A stretch of 64,000 nucleotides of DNA, taken from NCBI RefSeq assembly GCF_003480915.1, contig NZ_QUKD01000001.1:868001-932000 (forward strand), in the 5' to 3' direction. Under the pieces are notes generated by a model. It did not search any database and was not told where the DNA came from. It was given only the letters and a program-made list of their open reading frames with translations. The DNA comes from Parabacteroides sp. TM07-1AC (GTDB lineage Bacteria > Bacteroidota > Bacteroidia > Bacteroidales > Tannerellaceae). This document shows positions 52,001 to 61,900 of this stretch, in pieces; the first letter of the stretch is position 1, and each line of letters begins with the position of its first letter. A program made the position numbers and the translations under genes.

Positions 52001-52423
52001 CTATCTTGCTTTTTTATCAAGGATATAGATAATGCGACATACACCGTTGGGATAGCTTTTCAAAGAGGAAAGCGTCCAGTGTTGCTCTGGCAGAGCCGAC
52101 TTAAAAAAATGTCGTCCGCTTCCGGATATGAAAGGAACGGTGTATAGTATGATTTCATCCACAGCGTGCATCCGCAGCAGTCCGTTTATATAGTCTGCCG
52201 TGTCCGGTGTGGCTTCCGCGAGGTAACGGATGTTTGTGCAGTCTTTTCTCCATTCGTGCAGCATTGAAATGGAATAGTCCGGTGTCACACGGTAAAAGGC
52301 TTTCTTCCTGATTTCATCAAGACCGCAACGGTCAAGGCACAAATCCTGATGTGCTTTATCATATAACTCTGAAGAAAGACATCCGTCCATCGTCAGTACG
52401 GCGAGAATCTGAACTTTACCCAT
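52001..52423 (-). CDS. RibD C-terminal / dihydrofolate reductase-like protein
   Basis: A 140-residue protein with the RibD_C pattern: MGKVQILAVLTMDGCLSSEL at the start and HAVDEIILYTVPFISGSGRH near 90. It is short for a full DHFR-fold enzyme (often 170-190 residues) and lacks a clear GGG cofactor loop, so it may not be catalytic. Genes of this type are carried between rteB and rteC in CTnDOT-like elements. Its role is unknown. Confidence 0.75.
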   Translation of the reverse strand: MGKVQILAVLTMDGCLSSELYDKAHQDLCLDRCGLDEIRKKAFYRVTPDYSISMLHEWRKDCTNIRYLAEATPDTADYINGLLRMHAVDEIILYTVPFISGSGRHFFKSALPEQHWTLSSLKSYPNGVCRIIYILDKKAR

Positions 52424-52702
52424 AATCGTTTCCTTTCGTTAGGCAAGGGTAAAAAAGTAGCGTGCAATTCACACTACCTTCAAGCGATGGCTCTGGTAAA
52501 GCCTTTACGGAGAGTACGTGAATGCACGCTATGCGTAAGCATAGCATAAGCATCACGCAATCGTCTCCGTAGTTCCAATTTACCAGATTTTCGCTTGAAA
52601 CGCCTTGCGGTCTTATCCTATATGTTGGCGGCGAAAAGCTCCTGCCAATCGCCGTTTTTCTCAAATGTTATGCAAAGATAGCCAAATTCAGTGAATTACG
52701 GG
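52424..52702. other. Gap between rteB and the RibD-like gene
   Basis: No gene is supported. It holds a small hairpin GCTATGC/GCATAGC around 52537-52554 and is probably the promoter region of the RibD-like gene and 3' end of the tetQ-rteA-rteB transcript. Confidence 0.45.
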
Positions 52703-54025
52703 CTATGATTGCTTGAATTTATATTTAAGTCCATACTCTTCAAGTTTGCTGTATAGTGTTGTCCTGCCTATGCCGAGCAGTTCTGCGGCGACACTCCGGT
52801 TGCCGTTTGCCTGTTTCAACGCACGCAATATCCGCTCCTTATCCTCCGCGTCATTGCGCAAGGCGAAGCTGACAGTAGAGGTCGGTTTCGTCACGGCAAG
52901 TTCCAGATGCTCTTTCATGACAACACCTTCCTGCGCCTGCAATACAGCACCCATAACTTTCTGCCGAAGTTCCCGCACGTTGCCCGGCCATGCGTGTGTC
53001 AGCAACGCTTTACGTGCTTCGGAACTGAACCCGCTCACGCTACACTCCAGCTCTCTGTTTGCCATATCACGGAAGAACTCTGCCAGCGGCATAATGTCTT
53101 CTTGACAGTCACGCAACGGAGGAACGGTTATCCCGAAGTCGTGCAGGCGGTACAGAAGATCCTGCCGAAAACGCTTTTCATTCACCGATACCTCCAAATC
53201 TTCATTGGTAGCAGCGATGATGCGGACATTGAAATTCCGGTCTGCCTTGTCTCCGACCGGGCGATACCGCCTCTCCTGTATGGCACGGAGCAACATCTGT
53301 TGGGTTTCCAACGCGAGGTTTCCTACCTCGTCCAGAAACAACGTGCCGCCTTCCGCCTCATGGAAATATCCTTTCTTGGCATTGTCCGCACCTGTAAATG
53401 CACCTTTGACGTGTCCGAAGAAAGCCGACGGTGCAAGCTCTTTGGAGAGTGAACCGCAGTCCACCGCCACAAATGGCTTGCCTGCACGTTTGCTCTTGTC
53501 ATGCAACAGGTGGGCAATATGCTCCTTGCCCGTGCCGTTCTCACCAAATATCATCACGCTCATATCGGTGGCGGCTACCAGCCTTATGCGGTGCATGATT
53601 TTCTGAAAGGCGGAACCTTCACGGGCGAATATAGGCATACGGCGTTGTCCTGCCTGACGTTCTTTCAGTATGGAACGGATCAGGGGGACAAGTTTATCCT
53701 CCACAAGCTGTTTGGGAATATAGTCTATCGAGCCGAGTTTCATGCTTTCCACGGCGGTATTAACTTCGGCGTAGTCGGTCATAATGATGAAGGGCTGCAT
53801 CTTTCCCTCCTTTCGCATCCAGCACAAAAGGTCTATGCCACTGCCGTCAGGCAGACGCAGGTCGGCAACCACGATATCATTATCTGTTGCCTGTTGCAGA
53901 TGTTTCTTCGCGGTTGAGAGGTGGTAAGCCTTCATATTGCGGTAGCCCTCCCGTGACAGCATATTGCAGACATATTCGCAATACACGATGTTGTCTTCCA
54001 CCACAATTATTTTTGTCTTATTCAT
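52703..54025 (-). CDS. rteB: RteB, sigma54-dependent response regulator
   Basis: A 440-residue NtrC-type activator. The receiver domain has Asp55 (VVADLRLPDGSG) as phosphoacceptor; the AAA+ domain has Walker A GENGTGKEH at 161-169 and the sigma54-contacting GAFTGA at 208-213; the Fis-type HTH is at the C-terminus (RSVAAELLGIGRTTLYSKLE). It overlaps rteA by 8 bases. In CTnDOT it activates rteC. Confidence 0.93.
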   Translation of the reverse strand: MNKTKIIVVEDNIVYCEYVCNMLSREGYRNMKAYHLSTAKKHLQQATDNDIVVADLRLPDGSGIDLLCWMRKEGKMQPFIIMTDYAEVNTAVESMKLGSIDYIPKQLVEDKLVPLIRSILKERQAGQRRMPIFAREGSAFQKIMHRIRLVAATDMSVMIFGENGTGKEHIAHLLHDKSKRAGKPFVAVDCGSLSKELAPSAFFGHVKGAFTGADNAKKGYFHEAEGGTLFLDEVGNLALETQQMLLRAIQERRYRPVGDKADRNFNVRIIAATNEDLEVSVNEKRFRQDLLYRLHDFGITVPPLRDCQEDIMPLAEFFRDMANRELECSVSGFSSEARKALLTHAWPGNVRELRQKVMGAVLQAQEGVVMKEHLELAVTKPTSTVSFALRNDAEDKERILRALKQANGNRSVAAELLGIGRTTLYSKLEEYGLKYKFKQS

Positions 54026-56336
54026 CTTCGTATTTTCTCCTTTCCTCTTCTGCCAACCGTATTATTTCCACTCTCTTATCCAGCACGGCAGTCACGGCAT
54101 GGCTTAACGCTTCACCATCCGGGAGAGCATCGCCACGAAGCAATCCGTAAAGTACATTCAGCGGTTGGTCGGCACGGAGCACCTCCCACGAACTGCGCAG
54201 GTGGTGGATCAGGGAATCCAGCTTTTGCAGGTCTTTTTCTTTTGCTGCATCCCGTACCGCCTGCATTTCCTTTTCTGTTTCAGTTATCAACTTTTCCAGC
54301 ATGACGGCTTCATTGCCATAGGACAATAAGGCGGAAAAGTCCGGTTTCCCGTCCGGTGTCGCTTTTATGGCACACCTGTCGGAAACCTCCATCAGTTCCG
54401 ATATGGAGAACGGTTTGAACAGGCATCCGGCAAAGCCTTTTGCCAATAGTTCCCCTTTGTTACAACTGCCCGAAGCGGTTGCCACAACCACCGGGATTGT
54501 TGGTGAATTGCCCACGTTGGACGAACGCAACAGTTCCAGCAATTCGAAACCGTTTATATCGGGCATATTCAAGTCTGTCAGCAACAGGCTGTATTCTTTC
54601 TGGCGTATCATTTCCATCAGTGCCGCAGCATCGGTGCAAGTGTCGCAGTGTATTCCTTCTTGGGAATACATCTCTTTCAGCATCAGAAGTAATACCTCAT
54701 CATTGTCAATGGCGACAACATCATGGAATTTATTGTTATGATAAACAGGTGTATTGCTTGTATATCCAAGCTGTTCTTCAGCTTCCTGCATAGAAATTTC
54801 AACTGTGAAACGACTGCCTTTCCCTTTCTTGCTGTCTAAACGGATTGTTCCGCCAAGCATCGACACAATATTACGCATTATGGCAAGCCCAAGCCCGAAA
54901 CCCTCCTTTGCGGCGGCATTTGATAGACGTTCAAACGCACCGAACGCTTGTTTCTGTTCCTCTTCTGTCATGCCTGTACCTGTATCTTCAACGACCAGTG
55001 TCAGAACTCCATTATCATATTCAGTAATCAAAGAAACACCGCCTTCTTCTGTGAACTTGACAGCGTTTGACAGCAGGTTATTCCCGATTTGTATTATTCG
55101 CTCTTTGTCGGTCAATACAATGGCATCGTGTCCAGTCTTCACGGACAAGGACAGCCCTTTGTTCACGGCAACAGGCATGAACTCCGTTTCAAGTGTGTGC
55201 GTGATTGCTGAAATCCGGCAGGGTGACAGACGGGGCTGTTCCTTGCCGTTGTCCAGGCGGAAGAAGTCAAGCAAAGTGTTAAGCATATCCCGCATACGGT
55301 CGGAGGATTGCAGTATGTTTTGGATATACTGCCCGGACTTATCCTCACACTGTTCTTTCCGTATCAGTCCGGCATAGCCTGTTATTGCTGTCAGCGGTGT
55401 GCGCAGTTCATGGGTGATAGTATGTACCGCCTTCTTCCTTGACGTTATCAGTGCCTCGTTCCGTTGTACGGATTGTTCCAGTTGCCTTATCAAATCAGTT
55501 GTCTTGTGCTTGTATTGTTTAATGCTTTTTGCATCACGATGTATGATGATGTAGGAAATTAACAACAATAGAAGAACGAATCCCATTAAACCGCCTACTT
55601 GCATAAATGACTTTTCACGCATGGCAACTATTTCGTTTTCCCGGCTTTGCAGTTCGGTTTGTACCTTTTCTTCTATTTGGCAAATCAATTCTTGCAGTTG
55701 TCTGTTAAGTTCTGCATTACGAGCTGCAAGGCTGTCGGCTTGTTCCGACAATTGGCGATCCTGCACTTTCTGTTCGCTGATTACGTTTCTATTGACCGAA
55801 TGAAGGATAGTGGTTGATACTGCTGGAGTTACTTCCTTTTTTTTGCCGAATATGCCTAAGAAACCTTTTCGTTTTGGCTTTTTGGACTGTTCCTGCACAC
55901 TTTTCTGTACAATAACCGGAATTTGATTGGCTATCTTCTTGTTAATAGATTGTTGTTCATCCATTAACCGGACTATCTGGAACATCTGTCGTTCCTTATC
56001 CTCTAAAAGACTGCGCACACTATCGATGCGCTCTGCTGGATAGGTGGCCTTGAAACGGCAGAGCATACTGTCCATTGCCATACGCCGTGCATGGTAATGC
56101 TCGATATCTTTATCGTTCCATTCCAGTATTGTTTCACCCAATAGAGAAAATTTTATCATTTGAATATTGATATTGTTTATTTCTTTTCGGAGCTCGTCTA
56201 TTTTTTTATTGCCAAGTTCTAATGCTTCTATCTCCTGCCATTCATAGAGGCTATTATATGCCATACATCCGATAAGAATGGAGATAAGTATATATCCCAA
56301 CCGTATTGCCTTATAGAAATTTCCTGACCGCTCCAT
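54018..56336 (-). CDS. rteA: RteA, hybrid sensor histidine kinase
   Basis: A 772-residue kinase with two membrane helices (about 10-28 and 245-265) and a coiled-coil-rich periplasmic part between; HisKA with HTITHELRTPLTAITGYAG near 310; HATPase with NLLSNAVKFTEEGG and DTGTGMTEEE; a receiver domain (LLLTDLNMPDINGF) near 590; and an HPt-like end with HHLRSSWEVL. It probably passes phosphate to RteB. Overlaps tetQ by one base at 56336. Confidence 0.92.
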   Translation of the reverse strand: MERSGNFYKAIRLGYILISILIGCMAYNSLYEWQEIEALELGNKKIDELRKEINNINIQMIKFSLLGETILEWNDKDIEHYHARRMAMDSMLCRFKATYPAERIDSVRSLLEDKERQMFQIVRLMDEQQSINKKIANQIPVIVQKSVQEQSKKPKRKGFLGIFGKKKEVTPAVSTTILHSVNRNVISEQKVQDRQLSEQADSLAARNAELNRQLQELICQIEEKVQTELQSRENEIVAMREKSFMQVGGLMGFVLLLLLISYIIIHRDAKSIKQYKHKTTDLIRQLEQSVQRNEALITSRKKAVHTITHELRTPLTAITGYAGLIRKEQCEDKSGQYIQNILQSSDRMRDMLNTLLDFFRLDNGKEQPRLSPCRISAITHTLETEFMPVAVNKGLSLSVKTGHDAIVLTDKERIIQIGNNLLSNAVKFTEEGGVSLITEYDNGVLTLVVEDTGTGMTEEEQKQAFGAFERLSNAAAKEGFGLGLAIMRNIVSMLGGTIRLDSKKGKGSRFTVEISMQEAEEQLGYTSNTPVYHNNKFHDVVAIDNDEVLLLMLKEMYSQEGIHCDTCTDAAALMEMIRQKEYSLLLTDLNMPDINGFELLELLRSSNVGNSPTIPVVVATASGSCNKGELLAKGFAGCLFKPFSISELMEVSDRCAIKATPDGKPDFSALLSYGNEAVMLEKLITETEKEMQAVRDAAKEKDLQKLDSLIHHLRSSWEVLRADQPLNVLYGLLRGDALPDGEALSHAVTAVLDKRVEIIRLAEEERRKYEDE

Positions 56337-58261
56337 TATTTTAATGACATTGATTTTTGGAACATGAATAAAAGTTTATCTTTTTCGTTCATGCGGATAT
56401 TATCAGAATAACCGTCTTTTGTTATTTGATACCCACATGGCTTAACCATAAAAATGCCTAAGCCCTTAGTGTACGAACTTACTTCTGAGGCATAGTCTTT
56501 ACTTGTATTTAATGGAACTTTCCCTTTAATATGACACCACTCATTATTACAACTGATGTCTTCAATCTCAGACATCAGTTTTTGCAAATCTGTAATAGCT
56601 TTGGAACTCGCTACTTGGGGTATCTGCAACTCAAAACAGAGCATCGGTTCGAGAATGTCCACACCTGACTGTTGCAAAGCCAGCCTGAAGACATAAGGGG
56701 TCAGCTGTCTGAAATCAGCAGGTGTACTTACCGGGCTATAATACTCGGCTTGAGTAAAAGTTACTTTCAGATCTGTCACTTCCCATCCATGTAAACCAGA
56801 TTGGCAAGACATACGAATCCCTTCAAAAACGGCATTTTGAAAAGAATGGTTCAGATAACCATAGGAGATGTCACTTTCGATTTGCAACCCTGCCCCTAAC
56901 GGTAAGGGTTCAAGAGTCAGCCCTATTGTGGCCCAGTAAGGGTTGGGTGGTACTTCGATCTGAATAATCTTATTGACCTTTTTTATAGGTCGTTCTTTGT
57001 AGATAGTCTTGATCTCATCAAAATGGACCTTTACGGAAAATCGTTCTTCCAGCAATGTCTGTATGATTTCCTTTTGGGTCAAACCATATAACGAGATTTC
57101 CAATTCATCACTATATGAGTTTATGGAAAAGGACAAAGACGGGTCTTCAATCCACAATGTATTCAGAGCGGATATCACCTTGCTTCTCTCTTCGGGCTTA
57201 TTTGGCCGGACGGAGGATTTGAGAGCGGGATGCTGATGAGATAATCCTTGAATCAAACAAGGTTTAGCACCTAAATAATCTCCGATTCGAAAATCTTCTA
57301 TATCTTCTACAATCGCGATATCATTGGCACCCACTTCATCAACATTTATCTCTCTGCCCTGATAAATAGTCTTTAGATTTTTAATCTTGATGAATTTTTC
57401 CGAATCGTTGATTCTTACAACGTCTCGAAGTCTCAGACTTCCGTCAATTATTTTAAGAAAACTTCTTTTATGCCCTTTGGGGTCATGCTCTATCTTATAG
57501 AGATAAGCTGAAAGTCTGTTTGAGACTGATGCCGGAGGAAGTATAAAAGAAGAAATGGCGTCCAACAACTCATTGATACCGATATTGAACATTGCTGATC
57601 CATGTAGCACCGGATAGACTTTGGCTTTTGCCACAAGAGCGATTATCGTATTCCAATAATCAGCCGGTGAAATTTCGCTATCCGCCAAATATCGTTCTAA
57701 TATATCGTCGTCATGGTTGCATACAAATTCTTTGTATTCTTCCTTTATATATGTTTGGGAGCAAACCGGATAAACCGATCCATCGACAACAGTTTGCATA
57801 AACAGGACATCTTGCGACAGATTTGTTTTTATATCCATATACAAACGCTCCAAATTCACACCGGCACGGTCAATCTTATTGATAAATATAATTGTCGGGA
57901 TTTGCAGCTTTTGTAAAGTACTGAACAGCAACTTTGTCTGCGCTTGTATGCCTTCCTTTGCGGATAAGATGAGGACTGCTCCATCAAGCATTTTGAATGT
58001 CCGCTCCACTTCCGCAATAAAATCCATGTGTCCCGGAGTGTCAATGATATTGCATTTCACTCCATTCCAGATAATAGATGTCGTAGAAGCCCGGACAGTA
58101 ATTCCTCTACGTTTCTCTATATCCATAGAGTCCGTTATGGTGTCACCATTATCCACACGGCCGCACTTTTCCGTTGCTCCACTGGCAAACAGCAGATTCT
58201 CGGTTACGGAAGTTTTTCCTGCATCAATGTGAGCAAGAATTCCTAAATTTATAATATTCAT
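56336..58261 (-). CDS. tetQ: Tetracycline resistance ribosomal protection protein Tet(Q)
   Basis: Started at the ATG at 58261 ([20 protein letters not shown]) the protein has 641 residues, the known length; a longer frame upstream is in the leader. GTPase motifs: AHIDAGKTS (10-18), RGITVRAS (about 55), DTPGHMDF (about 74), NKIDRAG (about 128). It is an EF-G-like GTPase that removes tetracycline from the ribosome. It is the first gene of the tetQ-rteA-rteB operon, so tetracycline also switches on transfer functions. Confidence 0.97.
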
Positions 58262-58390
58262 TTGGATTAAGCAATAATATACTACAGTAGATGCATTGTC
58301 GAAACGCACCTTTTAATACCTCCTCGTAGCATATGAGAACTACAGGATTACTAACTCGTATTAATATGTATATTATTACTGCCGCATAAC
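58262..58390 (-). promoter_or_regulatory. tetQ translational attenuator leader
   Basis: About 128 bases lie between the expected start of transcription and the tetQ ATG, as in the published 130-base CTnDOT leader, where pairing of Hp1 with Hp8 hides the tetQ ribosome site and stalling on a 3-residue peptide releases it. The peptide is visible here: ATG CGG CAG TAA (Met-Arg-Gln) at 58387-58376. One 16-codon frame ([16 protein letters not shown]) is also present, as reported. Confidence 0.85.
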
Positions 58391-58395
58391 GATTA

Positions 58396-58426
58396 CAAAA
58401 TTACACAAAAAAATATATCTAACAAA
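58396..58426 (-). promoter_or_regulatory. tetQ promoter
   Basis: On the minus strand TTTG (58423-58426), 19 bases, TAATTTTG (58396-58403): the canonical Bacteroides promoter, ending about 6 bases before the expected start at about 58389. Confidence 0.85.
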
Positions 58427-58531
58427 AGTGGGAGGATTTTTTAACTTTTTACCATAGACATTTTATTAGGGAAGCGTAGGTTCAACTGGCAAGTACAAAT
58501 AAGTAGAAATGTTTGAACAACACCGTTTTAG

Positions 58532-58714
58532 GAAGTTGAAAAATCAAGTTTCTCTCTCGGTATAGCGTTTATTTTGGCCAATATCTTCTTTAGTTTAGCA
58601 TTTGTGTATTTCCCATTCGTGTTCTATTTAGCTCCTTATTATGAGTATGTAGCAAGTTACTTATCAAATTCAGCCTCTTTGAGGGTCAAATATGGTTTTG
58701 CAAATGGTGACTGA
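58532..58714 (+). pseudogene. Remnant of a membrane protein gene
   Basis: An open stretch of about 60 codons without a start codon reads VEKSSFSLGIAFILANIFFS, then LAFVYFPFVFYLAPYYEYVA, and ends with ANGD before TGA at 58712. The hydrophobic helix pattern and tidy stop suggest the tail of a lost membrane protein gene between tetQ and the methylase gene. Apart from this remnant and the sites listed, I see no gene in 58391-58918. Confidence 0.35.
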
Positions 58715-58791
58715 CAAGACATAAACAAGGTCAGCAGGAATTTTTTACATAAATGGACATGAATGTATATAACCTAAAATAAGAATAAATT

Positions 58792-58895
58792 TTAATAAGG
58801 GCTGCCCAAAAAGAAAAAAATGCAGTTGCCATCCTATAGATACTTGCAGAAAGGATAAAATTTACTTTTAGACCTTTTGGGATAGCCCTTATTAA
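58792..58895. mobile_element. 104-bp MITE-like element
   Basis: TTAATAAGGGCT (58792-58803) and AGCCCTTATTAA (58884-58895) are perfect complements, and pairing continues imperfectly inward (GCCCAAAAAG against CTTTTGGGAT). No reading frame is inside. TTAA at the outer edges may be part of a duplicated target. It lies just downstream of the methylase/helicase gene (58919). Confidence 0.6.
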
Positions 58896-58918
58896 TACTT
58901 CAGATAAAATTCCTTAGG

Positions 58919-61900
58919 TTATATTTTCAATCCTTTGGACCGGGTTTCCTCCTTGGCATACAGTCCCGGACGCCCGATTATGACATGGTTGGCAACGATA
59001 CTATCCGCCGGACTGCGTATCTGCGGCGGTGCATTTTCGGGATATTGCGCCTGCCTGTTCCTCACATCTTCCGCTTCCGGCTTGAGCTGTTGCCCTTCAT
59101 TCTCCTTTTCTGCGACTTCGGGCGTGGGTGGCGCAAGCTCCAGCTGAATTTTTCGGTCAAGGGCGGCAAGTTCGGACTTCAACTGCTTCAGCTCGTCCTC
59201 CTTCTTCCACACCTTACCCGCTATCTCCTGTAACTGCGGTATCTCCATCTCCAGCACCTCGTTCTTCGCCTTGTACTGGTCGATGATGGAGGGTATCCTC
59301 TCCATCGCGTTGAGGAAGTTGCGGGCGGCGGCCAACGGGTCAGCCATCGCCAGATGCCCGTTGTTGTAGGTGTACTTGTAGTTCCCCTCGACCACGAAGC
59401 GGTTGTCGGTGAACTCCAATCCCTCTTTGAGTATCCTTTCGCTCACCACCTTTATCGGAAAACCGTAAAGTTCACCGACCTGCGTGTACAACCCTCCGGT
59501 CGTGGCATTCTTGGCTATCTCCTGCAAACGCTTTCCGATGACCTTCTCATCGGCGGAATCCACTCCGTCCACCTTTATTATATTAAGGCGGTTGCCCTCC
59601 TTGTCGGTCTGCACCACCGACAGGAAGCGGTTCCAGTCCTCCGTCATGGCATCTATGAAAGCCGTGTTGTTGCGCAACTCGCCGGTCTTTGACTCCAGCT
59701 TGAACTCCGAATCACGCTTGCCCTTGTTGAACGACTTGCGTTCCCCTTCGAGCGATGCGATCCGCTTTTCCAGTTTCGCCTTGTCCAACAGGTCGGTATT
59801 GCCGGAGAGCAACGCCATGTATTCCGAGAAATTCATGCCCGATTTTTCGTCCATTGCCCCCTCGTCGATGGTACGCGCACCCATCGCACCGCTTTTGAGC
59901 TGGCTTATGAAAGTCTGCTTGCAGTGCAGGAGGTTGAACTTGTAGCTGTCCAGTGACTTCTCCACCGCGTAGATGATTACATCCACGTTGTTCCCGGCGA
60001 AATGTTTGGCAATCTCATTACCTGCCCTAACTCCGCGTCCGTCACGCTGTTGCAAGTCGGACGGTCGCCACGGCGTATCGAGATGATGGATAGCCACACA
60101 CCGTTTCTGGGCGTTCACACCCGTTCCGAGCATAGAGGTAGAGCCGAACAGCACACGCACCGTCCCGGCGTTCATGGCGTCTATCACCGCCTTCCGCGCC
60201 TTGTCGGTCTTGCACTCCTGAATGAAGCGCACCTCGCTTGGCGGTATACCGTAGTCCTCCGTCAGTTTGCGCTTGATTTCCGAATAGACGTTCCACCCGT
60301 CGCCCGGCTGGTATGTCCCCAAATCAGAGAAAACGAACTGCGTGCCTTTCTGGGCGTCGTATTTTTGATAATACTCCGCGATCATCTTGGCACAGTGACT
60401 CGCTTTGTTGTCGGGATGATCTTCGTAATTCGGGTCTATCATGCGCATGTCGAGTGCCATTTTCCGGGCATAGTCCGTGGCGATGAGCATCTTCGCCTTT
60501 TCTTCCGTTTCCGAAAGCGGCAGCCTGCCCAACAAGGTGGCATCGCCCGTCTTGGCGAACTGCATCAGTTTCTGTATGAAGTCCTCCTGTTCCGGCGTGG
60601 GCGGTATATGGTGCAGTATCTCGTTCTTGGCAGGACGGTCAACGCCCACATCCTCCGCCGTGCGGTAGTCCGTGATTTCATTATAGAAGGCGGCAAGCTC
60701 CGGCACTTTGATGAAGTAGCGGAAACGCTCCTTCTGGACCACATTGTTCGTCACGTTAAATTCAAAATCCGTCGTCTTCTTGGCAAATATCGCCGCCCAA
60801 GCGTCGAAACACCTTATGTCCTGCCGTTCCAGCTCCTTCGGGCGCAGGTACTTGAACAGCAGGTACAATTCAGTCAGTGAGTTGCTGATAGTCGTGCCGG
60901 AGAGGAAGGTCGCACCCAAGTCTTTTCCTGTGCGCTCCTGTATGGTGCGTATGGCAAAGAGCATGTTAAGTGCCTTCTGGCTTCCCTCGCTGTTTCCCAA
61001 TCCCGCCACACGGTCGTGGCGCGTGTTGAAAGTCAGATTCTTGAACTGGTGGCTCTCATCTATGAAGATGTGGTCGATGCCCATCTGCTTGAAATCCACC
61101 ACGTCGTCCGTGCGTGACTTTATGGCGTGTTCCACCTTCTCCAGCTTCGCTTCAAGGTTGTGCTTGCGCTTCTCCAATCCTTTCAGCATCGCCCGCGACA
61201 CGTTCTTTCCCTGCTGCCGTAGCACTTCGAGGTTTTCCTCCACCGTGTCAAGCTCTGCTTGCAGGATGCGCTGCTGCAATTCCGGCGACTGCGGTATCTT
61301 GCCGAACTGGTCGTGCGACATGATGACGCAATCGTAGTCGTTGTTCTTTATATTATTGAAGAAGCGCACACGGTTGGCGGTCGAAAAGTCCTTCTCCGAA
61401 GCGTACAGAATACGTGCGTTGGGATATGCCGCCTGATAGGTGGCTGCAATCTCCGCAACGTTGGCTTTCAGCCCGATAATCATCGGCTTGTGTGCCAAAT
61501 TCAGACGCTTCATCTCATGCGCGGCGATGCACATTATCAGCGTCTTACCGGTTCCCACCTCGTGGTCGCAAATTCCGCCGCCGTTCTGTTTCAACATCCA
61601 GACGCAATCCATCTGTGAGGGATAGACGCTCTTGATACCCCGGCTTGCCAGCCCTTTCAGGTTGAGGTCGGGAAAGGTCTGATGGGAGCCGTCGTAGCGC
61701 GGGCGCACGAAACAGTTGAACTTGCGGTTATACATCGTCACAAGCCGCTCCTTGAACTGCGGCGACTGCTCTTCGAGCCATTCGGAGAAGCCGTTTCGTA
61801 TCTCGTCAATCTTGGCGTTGGCGAGTTGTATTCCCTCGCTGTCGCGCATCTTGATGTCGTTGCCATGCTCGTCCTTGCCGATGGACTTCATCATGTCAGG

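Noticed and set aside
52416..52664. Frame of 82 codons between rteB and the RibD-like gene
   Set aside because: No domain, crosses a hairpin, and overlaps the start of the RibD-like gene.
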